From Gammaproteobacteria bacterium (GTDB lineage Bacteria > Pseudomonadota > Gammaproteobacteria > Steroidobacterales > Woeseiaceae): a stretch of 64,000 nucleotides of DNA. The DNA is taken from contig JAACFB010000007.1 in NCBI GenBank assembly GCA_009937615.1, positions 30,445 through 94,444 on the forward strand. Direction: 5' to 3'. The translations under genes and the position numbers were made by a program. Below the pieces are notes generated by a model that saw nothing but the letters and a program-made list of their open reading frames with translations, searched no databases and had not been told where the DNA came from. Positions 16,293-24,649 of the stretch are shown here, one piece after another; position 1 is the first letter of the stretch; every line of letters starts with the position of its first letter.

Positions 16293-18320
16293 TCATTCGG
16301 CCGTTAACGTGGACCATCCGGTGTGCGGTTCGAACCGATCTCCGTACTTTCCTGCGAGCTCTCGCATTCGGTTCACGACCGCGTCGAAGCCGCGTTCTCG
16401 CGCATAGTTGACGGGCCCGCCACGAAATGGTGCAAAGCCGGTTCCGAAAATTACGCCCGCATCCAGCAGATCGGCGTCGCTGACCACGCCGTCGGCGAGG
16501 CATGCGACGGCCTCGTTGACCATCGGCAAAATCAAGCGATCCTCGATGTCAGGCGGCAAGCTATCGGCACCCGTGGACGGTTTCACAGCCTTGCCGTCCT
16601 GCCAGGCGTAAAATCCCTGGCCAGTTTTTCGCCCCAGGTGGCCGCGTTCAACCATCGCGGCAAGATTCTCGAGCGTCGGACCTTCCCCGCTTGCGCCAAG
16701 TTGCCGCGAGCTGTGCAGCACGACATCCAGACCGACACTGTCGGCGAGTTCGACAGGCCCCATCGGCATTCCGAACTGCTCCGCCACCCTGTCCACGGTG
16801 GTCAGCGAAATGCCGGATGCCACCAGGTGCATGGCTTCGATCATGTAAGGTGCGAGAACACGGTTGACTACGAAGCCTGGCGCGCTCATGCATTCAAGGG
16901 GAAGCTTGCCGATGCTTTTAACGAATGCAAAGCCAATGTCCAGCGACTGCTGTTCAGTGTCACCACACCGCACAACTTCCACCAGCGGCATTTGCGACAC
17001 CGGGTTAAAGAAATGCAGGCCGATGAACCGCGTTGGCTCACGGAGATCATTCCGTAACTGTTCCAGCGGAATAGTCGATGTGTTGGTTGCCAGCACGACA
17101 TCCGGCCGCATGGTGGACTCGAGCCGCTTGTACAGGTTTTTCTTTGCCTCCACATCCTCAAAAATTGCTTCTATGATCAGGTCAGCGTCGGCAACGCCTT
17201 CGCCCTCGATGTCCATCTGCAACCGCTGAGTCGCGGCCGCACGTTCGGTATCGTTGCGAATCCGTTTGGCGAAGAGTTTCTGGGCCCTCGCAATCGCCGG
17301 CTCGACGAACTTCTGTTCACGGTCCTGCAGCGTGACCTGCATTCCACGCAGTGCACACCATGATGCAATATCGCCCCCCATTACGCCGGCACCTACCACG
17401 TGCACCTTGGCAATCTCTCGATCCGTCTTGCCGCCCTGGCTCTTGAGCCTGTTCTGCAGAAAGAAAACCCGGACAAGATTCCGTGAGGTCGGCGAGCACA
17501 TAAGCTCCGAGAAGGATCTCGCTTCGGCCTCGTAACCGGTTCGAGTGGATGCCCCGTGACGCGCCCAAAGCTCTATCATGGCGTACGGAGCAGGGTAGTG
17601 ATCCCGCCGGGCCTTGCCGGCAACCTGCCGAATCAGCGCGGGCTTGATAAAGGGTCTGATGATCCCTAAGTTCAGAACCTGCTCGACGAGGGATGCCGTG
17701 TGTTTGGGACGCGAAGCCGCGATGAGCTCGCGCGCCGCCTGACGCCAGTTATCGACTGCTGCAATGCGATCCACGAGGCCTATCTTCCTGCCCTTATCGA
17801 CGGTAATGGGCTTGCCGGAGAGCATCAGCTGCATACCTTGCCGGACGCCGCAAATTTGAACCGCGCGCACCGTGCCGCCAAATCCCGGGTGCAGGCCGAG
17901 CTGCACCTCCGGCAGACCCAACACCGGCTTGTCGTTGGCTAACGCCAGCCGATAATCGCATGCCATCGCAAGCTCCAGGCCGCCGCCCAGCGCGAAGCCA
18001 TTGATGACCGCAACTGTTTTACAGCGTAACCCTTCGAGCTTGTCGAACACCTGTTGTCCGAGGCGTGTGACTTCGTAAGCACGCCCCGGCGAGTCGACCG
18101 ACGTAAATTCATTGATGTCGGCCCCCATGATGAATCCATTGCGTTTTCCGGAGTGGATCACGAGACCTTTCGGCGGAGCTGAAGCGTAAAACTCCATCAG
18201 CGTATCCAACTCGGTCATCACTTCGCTGGAAAGAACATTGGCATTGGCATCGGCTTTGTCGATACGGAGCCAAACAATACCTTCGTCATCAGTCTCTGCG
18301 GTCCAGTGCTGCAAATTCAT
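16293..18320 (-). CDS. fadJ: Multifunctional fatty-acid oxidation complex alpha subunit, FadJ type
   Basis: This 675-residue protein combines enoyl-CoA hydratase (N-terminal; oxyanion loop GGGLELAMACDYR and LPEVQLGLHPGFGG) with 3-hydroxyacyl-CoA dehydrogenase (Rossmann motif VVGAGVMGGDIA near residue 320; catalytic HFFNPVSQMPLVE). It carries out the middle two steps of beta-oxidation. A GAGG ribosome site supports the ATG at 18320. No thiolase gene (fadI/fadA) is adjacent, so the beta subunit would have to be elsewhere. Confidence 0.93.
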   Translation of the reverse strand: MNLQHWTAETDDEGIVWLRIDKADANANVLSSEVMTELDTLMEFYASAPPKGLVIHSGKRNGFIMGADINEFTSVDSPGRAYEVTRLGQQVFDKLEGLRCKTVAVINGFALGGGLELAMACDYRLALANDKPVLGLPEVQLGLHPGFGGTVRAVQICGVRQGMQLMLSGKPITVDKGRKIGLVDRIAAVDNWRQAARELIAASRPKHTASLVEQVLNLGIIRPFIKPALIRQVAGKARRDHYPAPYAMIELWARHGASTRTGYEAEARSFSELMCSPTSRNLVRVFFLQNRLKSQGGKTDREIAKVHVVGAGVMGGDIASWCALRGMQVTLQDREQKFVEPAIARAQKLFAKRIRNDTERAAATQRLQMDIEGEGVADADLIIEAIFEDVEAKKNLYKRLESTMRPDVVLATNTSTIPLEQLRNDLREPTRFIGLHFFNPVSQMPLVEVVRCGDTEQQSLDIGFAFVKSIGKLPLECMSAPGFVVNRVLAPYMIEAMHLVASGISLTTVDRVAEQFGMPMGPVELADSVGLDVVLHSSRQLGASGEGPTLENLAAMVERGHLGRKTGQGFYAWQDGKAVKPSTGADSLPPDIEDRLILPMVNEAVACLADGVVSDADLLDAGVIFGTGFAPFRGGPVNYARERGFDAVVNRMRELAGKYGDRFEPHTGWSTLTAE

Positions 18321-18332
18321 CGAGATCCTCTG

Positions 18333-19067
18333 TTAAGCGACTTCGAAATCGCAAATCAACGGCAAATGATCGGAGTATCGCACCTGTGGAACTTCGAGTC
18401 CGGTCACCACGATACCTTCCTGGTAGAGAATGAAGTCCAGCTCCTTGCGCGGGGCACGGCTCGGGTAGGTCGGCAGGCTTTCGGTGTTGGCCGAGGTAAG
18501 ACCGGCCGCACGCATAAACAGGTAGATCTCGTTCTCACCCCAGAATGTATTGAAATCGCCCGCTACGATTACGGGTTTGTCAGTCTCGTCGATCAGGTCA
18601 TAAAGGCGGCGCAATTGTAAATGACGATGCCGGTACTTAACCGACAAATGCACGAGAAACACGGCAAAATCGCGCATCTCGAATTCAATGATCAATCGCT
18701 TTATGCCGGTGTCAAAATAGTGAAACTTTTCGCCGTGAACGCGCGCTGCGGCCATGAATGCATTGCCCTGTTTGCGCACGATCGGCAGCAGCTGGTTGAG
18801 CGATTTCGACCCGTATTTCGTTTCGTAAGAGGTATTCATGCCGAGCGCAGCGGCAATCTGCTTAGCCTGATTTACCTTGCGGCTCCGGATCGAACCGGTA
18901 TCGACTTCGATCAGCCCGACAATATCCGGATCTACGGACTTGACGAATTGGGTGATTTCGGGAAGTACGCTCTGATTTCCGAGTACGTAGCCGGCGCCGG
19001 GAAGCGGCATATGCATGCTGGCGCCACCGCCGACGGCATAACGAATGTTGTACAAGAGGAGGCGCAT
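18333..19067 (-). CDS. Endonuclease/exonuclease/phosphatase (EEP) family protein
   Basis: The 244-residue product has the EEP fold: an N-terminal LLLYNIRYAVGGG (metal Asn), IVGLIEVDTGS (metal Glu, near residue 52), VIVAGDFNTFWG (Asp/Asn pair) and the terminal SDHLPLICDFE with the catalytic His. Family members act on nucleic acids, phospholipids or phosphoinositides; the substrate cannot be told here. There is no signal peptide. It lies 12 bases downstream of the divergent intergenic region's other partner strand and just upstream of fadJ, so co-transcription with fadJ is likely. Confidence 0.85.
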   Translation of the reverse strand: MRLLLYNIRYAVGGGASMHMPLPGAGYVLGNQSVLPEITQFVKSVDPDIVGLIEVDTGSIRSRKVNQAKQIAAALGMNTSYETKYGSKSLNQLLPIVRKQGNAFMAAARVHGEKFHYFDTGIKRLIIEFEMRDFAVFLVHLSVKYRHRHLQLRRLYDLIDETDKPVIVAGDFNTFWGENEIYLFMRAAGLTSANTESLPTYPSRAPRKELDFILYQEGIVVTGLEVPQVRYSDHLPLICDFEVA

Positions 19068-19191
19068 CTAAGTGTTACGATACCGAATCGCCGTGAGCAT
19101 GGGAACTACTCTTTGACATGATTTCGGGCCGCGCGAAAACCTCCTAAATTGGCTAAACTACGCCTTCTGGGAATCTGCAGCGAGGCAAGCG

Positions 19192-19656
19192 ATGTCAGAA
19201 GCCAATCCGATTCGAGTATTTGTAACCCATACGTTTGATGAAGGCGACGACTATCTACGGGTATTCGAGTTTCTCGAGAGCATGGAGAACTTCTTTTACC
19301 TCAATGTCAGCAAGCCAGATAACATTCCGTTGCAGGGCGGTTCCGAAGCCATAAAAGACGAATTGATTCAGCAGATCAAGGCCTCTGAGGTGGTCATCGT
19401 TCTGCCGGCTGTTTACGAGGCTCAACCAGAACTCCTGAACTACATGATGGACGTGGCTGATGCCAATGGCATCGGAATGATTACCATTCGGCCGTACGGC
19501 GGCTTGGACGAGACGCCGCCGGAAATTGTCGGCCGTGTGAAAGAACACATCGACTGGAATGCCCGAACAATTGTCGATGCGTTGAAACGTGTTGCACGTG
19601 GTGAAGAGACGGCGCGCTGGGAGGTCATCGACTTCCCGGGATTTGAGCCGGACTGA
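19192..19656 (+). CDS. Orphan TIR-like (MTH538/DUF1863-type) protein
   Basis: The 154-residue protein begins IRVFVTHTFDEGDDYLRVFEFL and continues IKASEVVIVLPAVYE and IGMITIRPYGG, a pattern I recognise as the TIR-like fold also used by ThsB of the Thoeris defence system. In the family helix written SxWIxxEI, this protein reads PELLNYMM, so the usual Glu is Met85 and the Ser/Trp are also lost. A GAGG ribosome site supports the start. No ThsA-like effector is adjacent; neighbours are an EEP hydrolase and a glycerophosphodiesterase. It may be a regulatory or inactive TIR-like protein. Confidence 0.68.
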   Translation: MSEANPIRVFVTHTFDEGDDYLRVFEFLESMENFFYLNVSKPDNIPLQGGSEAIKDELIQQIKASEVVIVLPAVYEAQPELLNYMMDVADANGIGMITIRPYGGLDETPPEIVGRVKEHIDWNARTIVDALKRVARGEETARWEVIDFPGFEPD

Positions 19657-19702
19657 CGTCCCCAACCAGCAGATGTGAAATTACCCTGATGTGACTGGTT
19701 CG

Positions 19703-20650
19703 ATGCGACCACTAATCATCGCGCACCGAGGCGCTTCCGGATACTTGCCCGAGCATACGTTTGCTGCTAAACGGCTCGCCCATGAAATGGGGGCCGATTA
19801 CCTCGAACAGGACGTCGTTGCATCGCGGGACAACGAACTCATTGTTCTTCATGACGTGCATTTGGATCGTGTGACGGACGTGGCATCCCGGTATCCGGGA
19901 CGCGAAAGAGCTGACGGTCGTTTCTACGTCCGCGACTTTGATCTCGATGAGTTGCGAACGCTTCACGTCTGGGAACGCATGCAGGCAGATGGGCGGCCTG
20001 CGTACCCGGAGCGATACCCCGCACGAACCGGTGACTTCCGCATTAATACCTTCGGTGAGGAAATCGCATTCATTCGCAAGCTCAACTCGCAAAGCCCACA
20101 TCAGGCAGGGATCTATGCCGAGATCAAGAGGCCCGCATGGCATCGTGCGGAGGGGGTGGACCTGTCAGCGCTGATGCTGGATACGTTGTCGGATCAAGGC
20201 TATGCCGACAGAGAGGATCCGGTATATATCCAGTGTTTCGATGATGCCGAAGTACGCAGGCTGAAAACAGAGCTCGACTGTCCCTGGAAACTCGTGCAAC
20301 TCATAGGCGAAAATGAATGGCTGGAGGCAGACACGGACTACGATTACCTGCGCACGCCGGCCGGTCTGGAGCAGTTGGCGGAGATCGTGGACGCTATCGG
20401 TCCGTGGTTCGACCAGCTGTACACGATCCCTAGTCCTGGCGCTGCGCCGGCCGCAACGGGCCTCGTCGAGACTGCGCATCAGTTAGGGCTTGGCGTGCAC
20501 CCCTATACACTCCGAGCCGATGATCTGCCGGCCGGGTTCGACGACTTCGAGGGACTTGTAAAGTACTGCGTGGCTGAACTGGAGGTCGATGGCGTGTTTA
20601 CCGATTTCCCGGACAAGGTCGCGGAACTGATGCGCGAACTGACTGCCTAA
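19703..20650 (+). CDS. Glycerophosphodiester phosphodiesterase
   Basis: This GDPD-family enzyme hydrolyses glycerophosphodiesters to an alcohol and glycerol-3-phosphate. It carries IIAHRGASGYLPEHT near the N-terminus, GADYLEQDV and VLHD, which together provide the catalytic His pair and metal ligands, followed by YAEIKRP. The 315-residue length and internal insertion resemble GlpQ-type enzymes, but no signal peptide is visible. I start it at ATG 19703 rather than the track GTG at 19691 because the conserved motif begins there; neither has a strong ribosome site. Confidence 0.9.
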   Translation: MRPLIIAHRGASGYLPEHTFAAKRLAHEMGADYLEQDVVASRDNELIVLHDVHLDRVTDVASRYPGRERADGRFYVRDFDLDELRTLHVWERMQADGRPAYPERYPARTGDFRINTFGEEIAFIRKLNSQSPHQAGIYAEIKRPAWHRAEGVDLSALMLDTLSDQGYADREDPVYIQCFDDAEVRRLKTELDCPWKLVQLIGENEWLEADTDYDYLRTPAGLEQLAEIVDAIGPWFDQLYTIPSPGAAPAATGLVETAHQLGLGVHPYTLRADDLPAGFDDFEGLVKYCVAELEVDGVFTDFPDKVAELMRELTA

Positions 20651-20651
20651 T

Positions 20652-20777
20652 ATGTCCGGGTGCTGGAAAGTATCGGTAGATGCTCAGATGGCGCAGCTGC
20701 GCTCAACCGTTAGCCTGTTCTGCCACGATTGTGACACCCAGCGAGTGATTTTAGACCCTGCTGCGTCTAACTCCTGA
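20652..20777 (+). other. Possible 41-codon ORF in the GDPD-tlpA gap
   Basis: The 157-base gap holds an ATG frame one base after the GDPD stop encoding a 41-residue peptide with FCHDCDTQRVI, a CxxC pair. No ribosome site is seen, so I give it low weight. Confidence 0.2.
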
Positions 20778-20807
20778 TACGTCCGGACAAATCGGGATGT
20801 ACTAAAC

Positions 20808-21284
20808 ATGCGACACGGAATGCTTCGACTCTGCACAGTGATACTCGTGGGCATTTATTTTGCTGCACCTGCACCGGTGAAATCGGCCGACAATCCTCTG
20901 AACCGGGATGACTATGATGGCCAGGTTCTGGTGTTGGACTTCTGGGCTTCGTGGTGTGTGCCTTGCCGGCGGTCTTTTCCGTGGTTGAACTCGATGCATG
21001 ACAAGTATGCCGACGAAGGGCTGGTCATCATAGGTGTCAATCTCGATCAGGATGCGGCAGCGGCGAAGGCATTTCTCGACGAGTTTCCGGCCAAGTTTCA
21101 GATCTATTATGACGAGAGCAAGGAGCTTGCCAGGGAGTTCGACGTAATCGCCATGCCCAGCTCCTACATCATTGGTCGCGACGGCAATCTCCTTAAAAGG
21201 CACCTTGGCTTTAAGGTGCGCCGCCAGGATGAATACGAAGCGGCAATTGTCGAAGCTTTGGCAGAAAGGGTAACCAAGCAATGA
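20808..21284 (+). CDS. TlpA-family thioredoxin-like protein with signal peptide
   Basis: The 158-residue protein has an N-terminal signal sequence (about residues 6-26, ending near VKSAD) and a thioredoxin fold with the redox site FWASWCVPC (about residues 46-54), the TlpA-type IIGVNLDQD strand and cis-proline segment AMPSSYIIG. It should act in the periplasm as a thiol-disulfide reductant. Its stop overlaps the start of the DUF4266 lipoprotein gene by four bases, making the two translationally coupled. The likely substrate is that neighbour, which ends in closely spaced cysteines; this is inference from context. Confidence 0.9.
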   Translation: MRHGMLRLCTVILVGIYFAAPAPVKSADNPLNRDDYDGQVLVLDFWASWCVPCRRSFPWLNSMHDKYADEGLVIIGVNLDQDAAAAKAFLDEFPAKFQIYYDESKELAREFDVIAMPSSYIIGRDGNLLKRHLGFKVRRQDEYEAAIVEALAERVTKQ

Positions 21285-21508
21285 GTTCATACATGAAAGT
21301 GCGGCCTGTTCTAATTCTCCTCGTTATTTTCGGCAGTGGTTGTTCATCAATGGGGGTCGAGCCATGGGAGCGCGACATTCTGGCCAAGGATGAAATGCAG
21401 TTGACCAGCGATCCCGTCGAAGCAGCGACCGACGATCACATCTATTTCAGCAAAGAGGCTTCGAGTGGCGGACGTGGCTTCGGCGGCGGCGGCTGCGGCT
21501 GCAATTGA
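21281..21508 (+). CDS. DUF4266 small lipoprotein with Gly/Cys-rich C-terminus
   Basis: The 75-residue product has a lipoprotein signal ending in the lipobox GSGC, the DUF4266 signature VEPWERDILAKDEM, and an unusual tail GGRGFGGGGCGCN. The two terminal cysteines are one residue apart and preceded by a flexible glycine run, suggesting a metal- or thiol-binding tip. No ApbE flavinylation motif is seen in it. It lies between a TlpA thioredoxin and the DUF3570 barrel, overlapping the first and 11 bases before the second. The function of DUF4266 is not known to me. Confidence 0.88.
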   Translation: MSSYMKVRPVLILLVIFGSGCSSMGVEPWERDILAKDEMQLTSDPVEAATDDHIYFSKEASSGGRGFGGGGCGCN

Positions 21509-21519
21509 GGGTTTGCATT

Positions 21520-22833
21520 ATGAGCGACAAGGACAAACGGACCATTGCGGCCACCCTGGCCGCGGCAACCTGTTCGCTGCTCGGATCCGGTCTTCCCGAC
21601 CCGGTACAGGCGCAGGAAGATCCAACCTGGAATTTCAATACGGCTTTGTTGTATTACGGCGAAGATGACGATCGTGTTCAGGATCTAAGCCTGAGTATTT
21701 TGGCAAATCGGACGTACGTCGATGACCGTGTTCTGACGCTTGGCGTAACGCTCGACGGGCTGACCGGCGCTTCGCCGAACGGCGCATTGCCTCAGAGTTT
21801 TCCACAGACATTCACTCAGCCGTCGGGTAAAAAAACGTACACGATCGACGCCGACAGACTACCAATCGACGACACCTTTAAGGATACGCGGCTCGCTTTG
21901 ACGGCGAACTGGCAACAGCCGCTGGGAAGGCTGTATCAATTCAATATCGGGGCCAGTGCATCCCGCGAATACGACTACACGCACTTCGGGATAAATAGCA
22001 AAATTGCGCGCGATTTCAATCGTCGAAACACGACACTTTTGGCAGGAATCGCAATTGCGCGAGACAGCATAGAGCCGGTCGGCGGCGCGCCGGATGGTCT
22101 GACCGCGATGGCAAATGTCGGCGATCTGAGTAATCGCCGCAATAGCGATACCAAGGACATCTTTGATGTCGTCATTGGAGTCTCGCAGGTCATTTCCCGC
22201 AACCTGATTACGCAGCTGAATTATTCCTACAGCGATGCGAGCGGATACCTGAATGATCCCTATAAACTGGTCAGCGTGGTTGATGGAGTCACGGGTGAAG
22301 TGGTTCCGATACCGCAGTTGCCCGGCAGCGAGGGACCATCGCACCTTTATCTGTACGAGCATCGCCCTGACAGTCGCGCCAAGCACAGCCTGTACACGCA
22401 GGCCAAGTACCATATGGCCGGCAGAGTGCTGGACATTTCCTACCGCTACATGACGGACGATTGGGAAATCGATTCGCACACGGTTGATCTGCGCTACCGC
22501 TGGCCGCTGGGCGGCAGTAGCTACATCGAGCCGCATTTACGACTTTATTCCCAGACCGCGGCCGAATTCTATAGCCTTAGCCTGGTCGATGGCGAGACGC
22601 TTCCGGAATATGTGTCAGCCGACTATCGACTTGGCGAATTTGACGCGATGACAGCCGGAGTCAAGTATGGCTGGCAAACGGGAGGCGGCAACGACATGAG
22701 CATTCGGCTTGAGTTTTACCGGCAATCCGGCGACGTGGCCAGCGACGTTCTGATCGGTAACCAGGTCAACCAGGACAATTATCCGGATCTGAACGCCATC
22801 ATTGTACAAGTTGGTTACCAGTTCGGGCGTTAG
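21520..22833 (+). CDS. DUF3570 predicted outer-membrane beta-barrel protein with flavinylation-like motif
   Basis: The 437-residue product starts at ATG 21520, with a GAGGG ribosome site; the track TTG at 21505 is not needed. An N-terminal signal sequence (to about residue 31, VQAQ) leads into alternating amphipathic strands and a C-terminal IIVQVGYQFGR ending in aromatic-x-aromatic style, typical of outer-membrane barrels. Residues 79-85 read DGLTGAS, fitting Dxx[ST]GA[ST], the motif that ApbE transferases modify with FMN, and it is followed by PNGA, which I recall as conserved in DUF3570. The downstream gene is apbE, directly abutting. Flavinylation is inference. Confidence 0.85.
   Translation: MSDKDKRTIAATLAAATCSLLGSGLPDPVQAQEDPTWNFNTALLYYGEDDDRVQDLSLSILANRTYVDDRVLTLGVTLDGLTGASPNGALPQSFPQTFTQPSGKKTYTIDADRLPIDDTFKDTRLALTANWQQPLGRLYQFNIGASASREYDYTHFGINSKIARDFNRRNTTLLAGIAIARDSIEPVGGAPDGLTAMANVGDLSNRRNSDTKDIFDVVIGVSQVISRNLITQLNYSYSDASGYLNDPYKLVSVVDGVTGEVVPIPQLPGSEGPSHLYLYEHRPDSRAKHSLYTQAKYHMAGRVLDISYRYMTDDWEIDSHTVDLRYRWPLGGSSYIEPHLRLYSQTAAEFYSLSLVDGETLPEYVSADYRLGEFDAMTAGVKYGWQTGGGNDMSIRLEFYRQSGDVASDVLIGNQVNQDNYPDLNAIIVQVGYQFGR
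21754..21774 (+). other. Candidate FMN-attachment motif DGLTGAS within DUF3570
   Basis: The codons encode Asp-Gly-Leu-Thr-Gly-Ala-Ser. In proteins flavinylated by ApbE (for example NqrC and RnfG) the acceptor is the last Thr/Ser of a Dxx[ST]GA[ST] motif. Here the candidate acceptor would be Ser85 of the barrel protein. Confidence 0.5.
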
Positions 22834-23748
22834 GTGCGCGTGGCAAATCGCGATTTCGACCGCGGCATCAGCCTGAGTAACGCCGGCGGCTACTGGCGCG
22901 GCCAGTTTGCGGCCATGGGCGGACCGTGTGAGGTTCTTTGCGAAACACACAGCGAAGCCGAGACGGAACGTTTGACCCGAATCGCCGCGGATGAGGTGTG
23001 GCGAATTGAGGAAAAATTCAGCCGTTATCGCAGGGGCAATATTGTAGACCGCATTAACAGGGCATCTGGCAGCGCCATTGAGGTAGACGCGGAAACGGCG
23101 CAGCTGATCGATTTCGCCAAAACACTCTACGAAATCAGCGATGGAGGTTTCGATATTACCTCCGGAGTGCTTCGGAAGGCGTGGCACTTCGACGGCAGCG
23201 ACAATGTGCCGTCTTCGGAACGGGTGGCGCACATTCTGAAATCAGTGGGATGGGATCAGGTGACGTGGTCCCGCCCCGTGCTCCGGATGCGCGTGGGCAT
23301 GCAAATCGACTTTGGCGGCATTGGCAAGGAATATGCGGTTGACCGCGCAGCGGCAATGATCCGCGAAAGCACCGATGTTAGCTGCCTCGTGAACTTTGGC
23401 GGCGACCTTGCCGTCACATCGGCGCCGAAGACCTTCAACCATTGGGTGGTCGGCATAGAGGCCATTGCCGCTTCAGCGTCGATTCCTGCGAATATTCTGG
23501 ACCTGCGAGTTGGTGCGCTTGCCACAAGCGGGGACGCCAGGCGATTCCTGCTGAAGGACGGCATTCGGTACAGCCATATCCTGGATCCACGGAATGGCTG
23601 GCCCGTTGCCGAGGCGCCTCGTTCCGTTACGGTCGCAGCGGACACCTGTACCCAGGCGGGTATGCTGAGCACCCTGGCGATCCTGGAAGGATCGGCGGCA
23701 GAAGCTTTCCTTGATGCGCAGTCGGTTCAATATTGGTGCGATCGTTAA
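22834..23748 (+). CDS. apbE: ApbE-family FAD:protein FMN transferase
   Basis: ApbE attaches FMN to Thr/Ser of target proteins from FAD with Mg2+. The 304-residue product shows FAAMGGPCEV, GGFDITSGVLRKAWHFD, IDFGGIGKEYAVDRA, LVNFGGDLAV, HILDPRNGWPV and the C-terminal metal-site ADTCTQAGMLST, in family order. The GTG start lies immediately after the DUF3570 stop. No signal peptide or lipobox is visible upstream of the conserved region, unusual for an enzyme acting on exported targets; it may modify its target before export or use a start I cannot see. It closes the tlpA-DUF4266-DUF3570-apbE operon. Confidence 0.92.
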   Translation: MRVANRDFDRGISLSNAGGYWRGQFAAMGGPCEVLCETHSEAETERLTRIAADEVWRIEEKFSRYRRGNIVDRINRASGSAIEVDAETAQLIDFAKTLYEISDGGFDITSGVLRKAWHFDGSDNVPSSERVAHILKSVGWDQVTWSRPVLRMRVGMQIDFGGIGKEYAVDRAAAMIRESTDVSCLVNFGGDLAVTSAPKTFNHWVVGIEAIAASASIPANILDLRVGALATSGDARRFLLKDGIRYSHILDPRNGWPVAEAPRSVTVAADTCTQAGMLSTLAILEGSAAEAFLDAQSVQYWCDR

Positions 23749-23947
23749 CGGCAAGTAACGGCTCGCGCTTGCCGCACACTTATAAGAATATGGTTTAAAA
23801 AAGTATCATAAGTTATTTAATTTATTGAATAATATTTATTCACTCTGCCCAGTGAAAGCTTGCGATGACACGGGTCGCGCACTGGTGAGCTACTTGGAGT
23901 GAGAACTCGGTCCTTTTTTGCCACCCAAAAATGCATAATCTGCGCTG
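23749..23947 (+). other. AT-rich 199-base spacer between apbE and the YhcB-like gene
   Basis: The spacer opens with an inverted repeat CGGCAAG...CTTGCCG just after the apbE stop (no T-run, so a weak terminator candidate), then about 50 bases of nearly pure A/T. It probably separates two transcription units. Confidence 0.35.
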
Positions 23948-24487
23948 ATGTTTGCCAATCTTGTCGAAAATGCCACCCTGTTAATCGCAGGCGCCTTCCT
24001 GCTCGGCTGGATGCTTTCGCGTATCGTCTCGCGGCTTGGCCGAAAGTTTCGATCAGGCCAGCGAGACCCCAGGGACAGCCGGATTCGTTCGCTTGAAGCT
24101 GAGCTACGTATTGCGAAGATCGACCTCGAGAAAGTGACGGAGAGGGCAGGTGACCTTGAAAATTCGCTTCATGAAGCCAAGCAAGGCATCGAAAGCAGGG
24201 ACACCGTTATTTCGCACCAACAATCCAAATATGATCAGCTGTCCGCGGACCTCAAAGATTCGGTGATCAAGACACGAGAACTGCGCGCAGAACTTGCTGA
24301 ACGCGCGACTGAGGGGGTCAGGTCGCAGGCAAAACTGCGCGAGGTGGAGACCGAGCTCGAGGTTGCGCAGGCGTCGACTGAAATGATCGCCACCGGCATA
24401 CTCGATTACCCGCTGTCGCTCGAGGATCTCAAGCTGGATGAGGGCGACCTGGAAAAGCACGCCGAGGCCAGTAAGTCGGCCAGTTAG
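23948..24487 (+). CDS. YhcB/DUF1043-like membrane-anchored coiled-coil protein
   Basis: The 179-residue product has a single N-terminal membrane segment (about residues 8-30, TLLIAGAFLLGWMLSRIVS), followed by a basic patch and a long heptad-rich coiled coil (about 45-140), then a short acidic tail. YhcB-family proteins of this form affect cell envelope growth and division. Sequence similarity to YhcB is weak by eye, so this may simply be a membrane-anchored coiled-coil protein of unknown function. Confidence 0.6.
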   Translation: MFANLVENATLLIAGAFLLGWMLSRIVSRLGRKFRSGQRDPRDSRIRSLEAELRIAKIDLEKVTERAGDLENSLHEAKQGIESRDTVISHQQSKYDQLSADLKDSVIKTRELRAELAERATEGVRSQAKLREVETELEVAQASTEMIATGILDYPLSLEDLKLDEGDLEKHAEASKSAS

Positions 24488-24649
24488 TCCCATGCCATCG
24501 AAACGCTGCGCTCCCAAATCCGACCGGAGTAGGGGCGATCAACGCGCACGCCTCATTCGGAAAAGGGGCATTTATTGACGCGAATGCCGCAGTTTCCAGC
24601 TAAAATAGGCGTGGGGAAATTAAATATATAATAAAAACAAAGGCTTCAC

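Noticed and set aside
19192-19656. Thoeris defence system
   Set aside because: Only a TIR-like protein is present; no ThsA-type SIR2/effector gene lies nearby and the family glutamate is missing.
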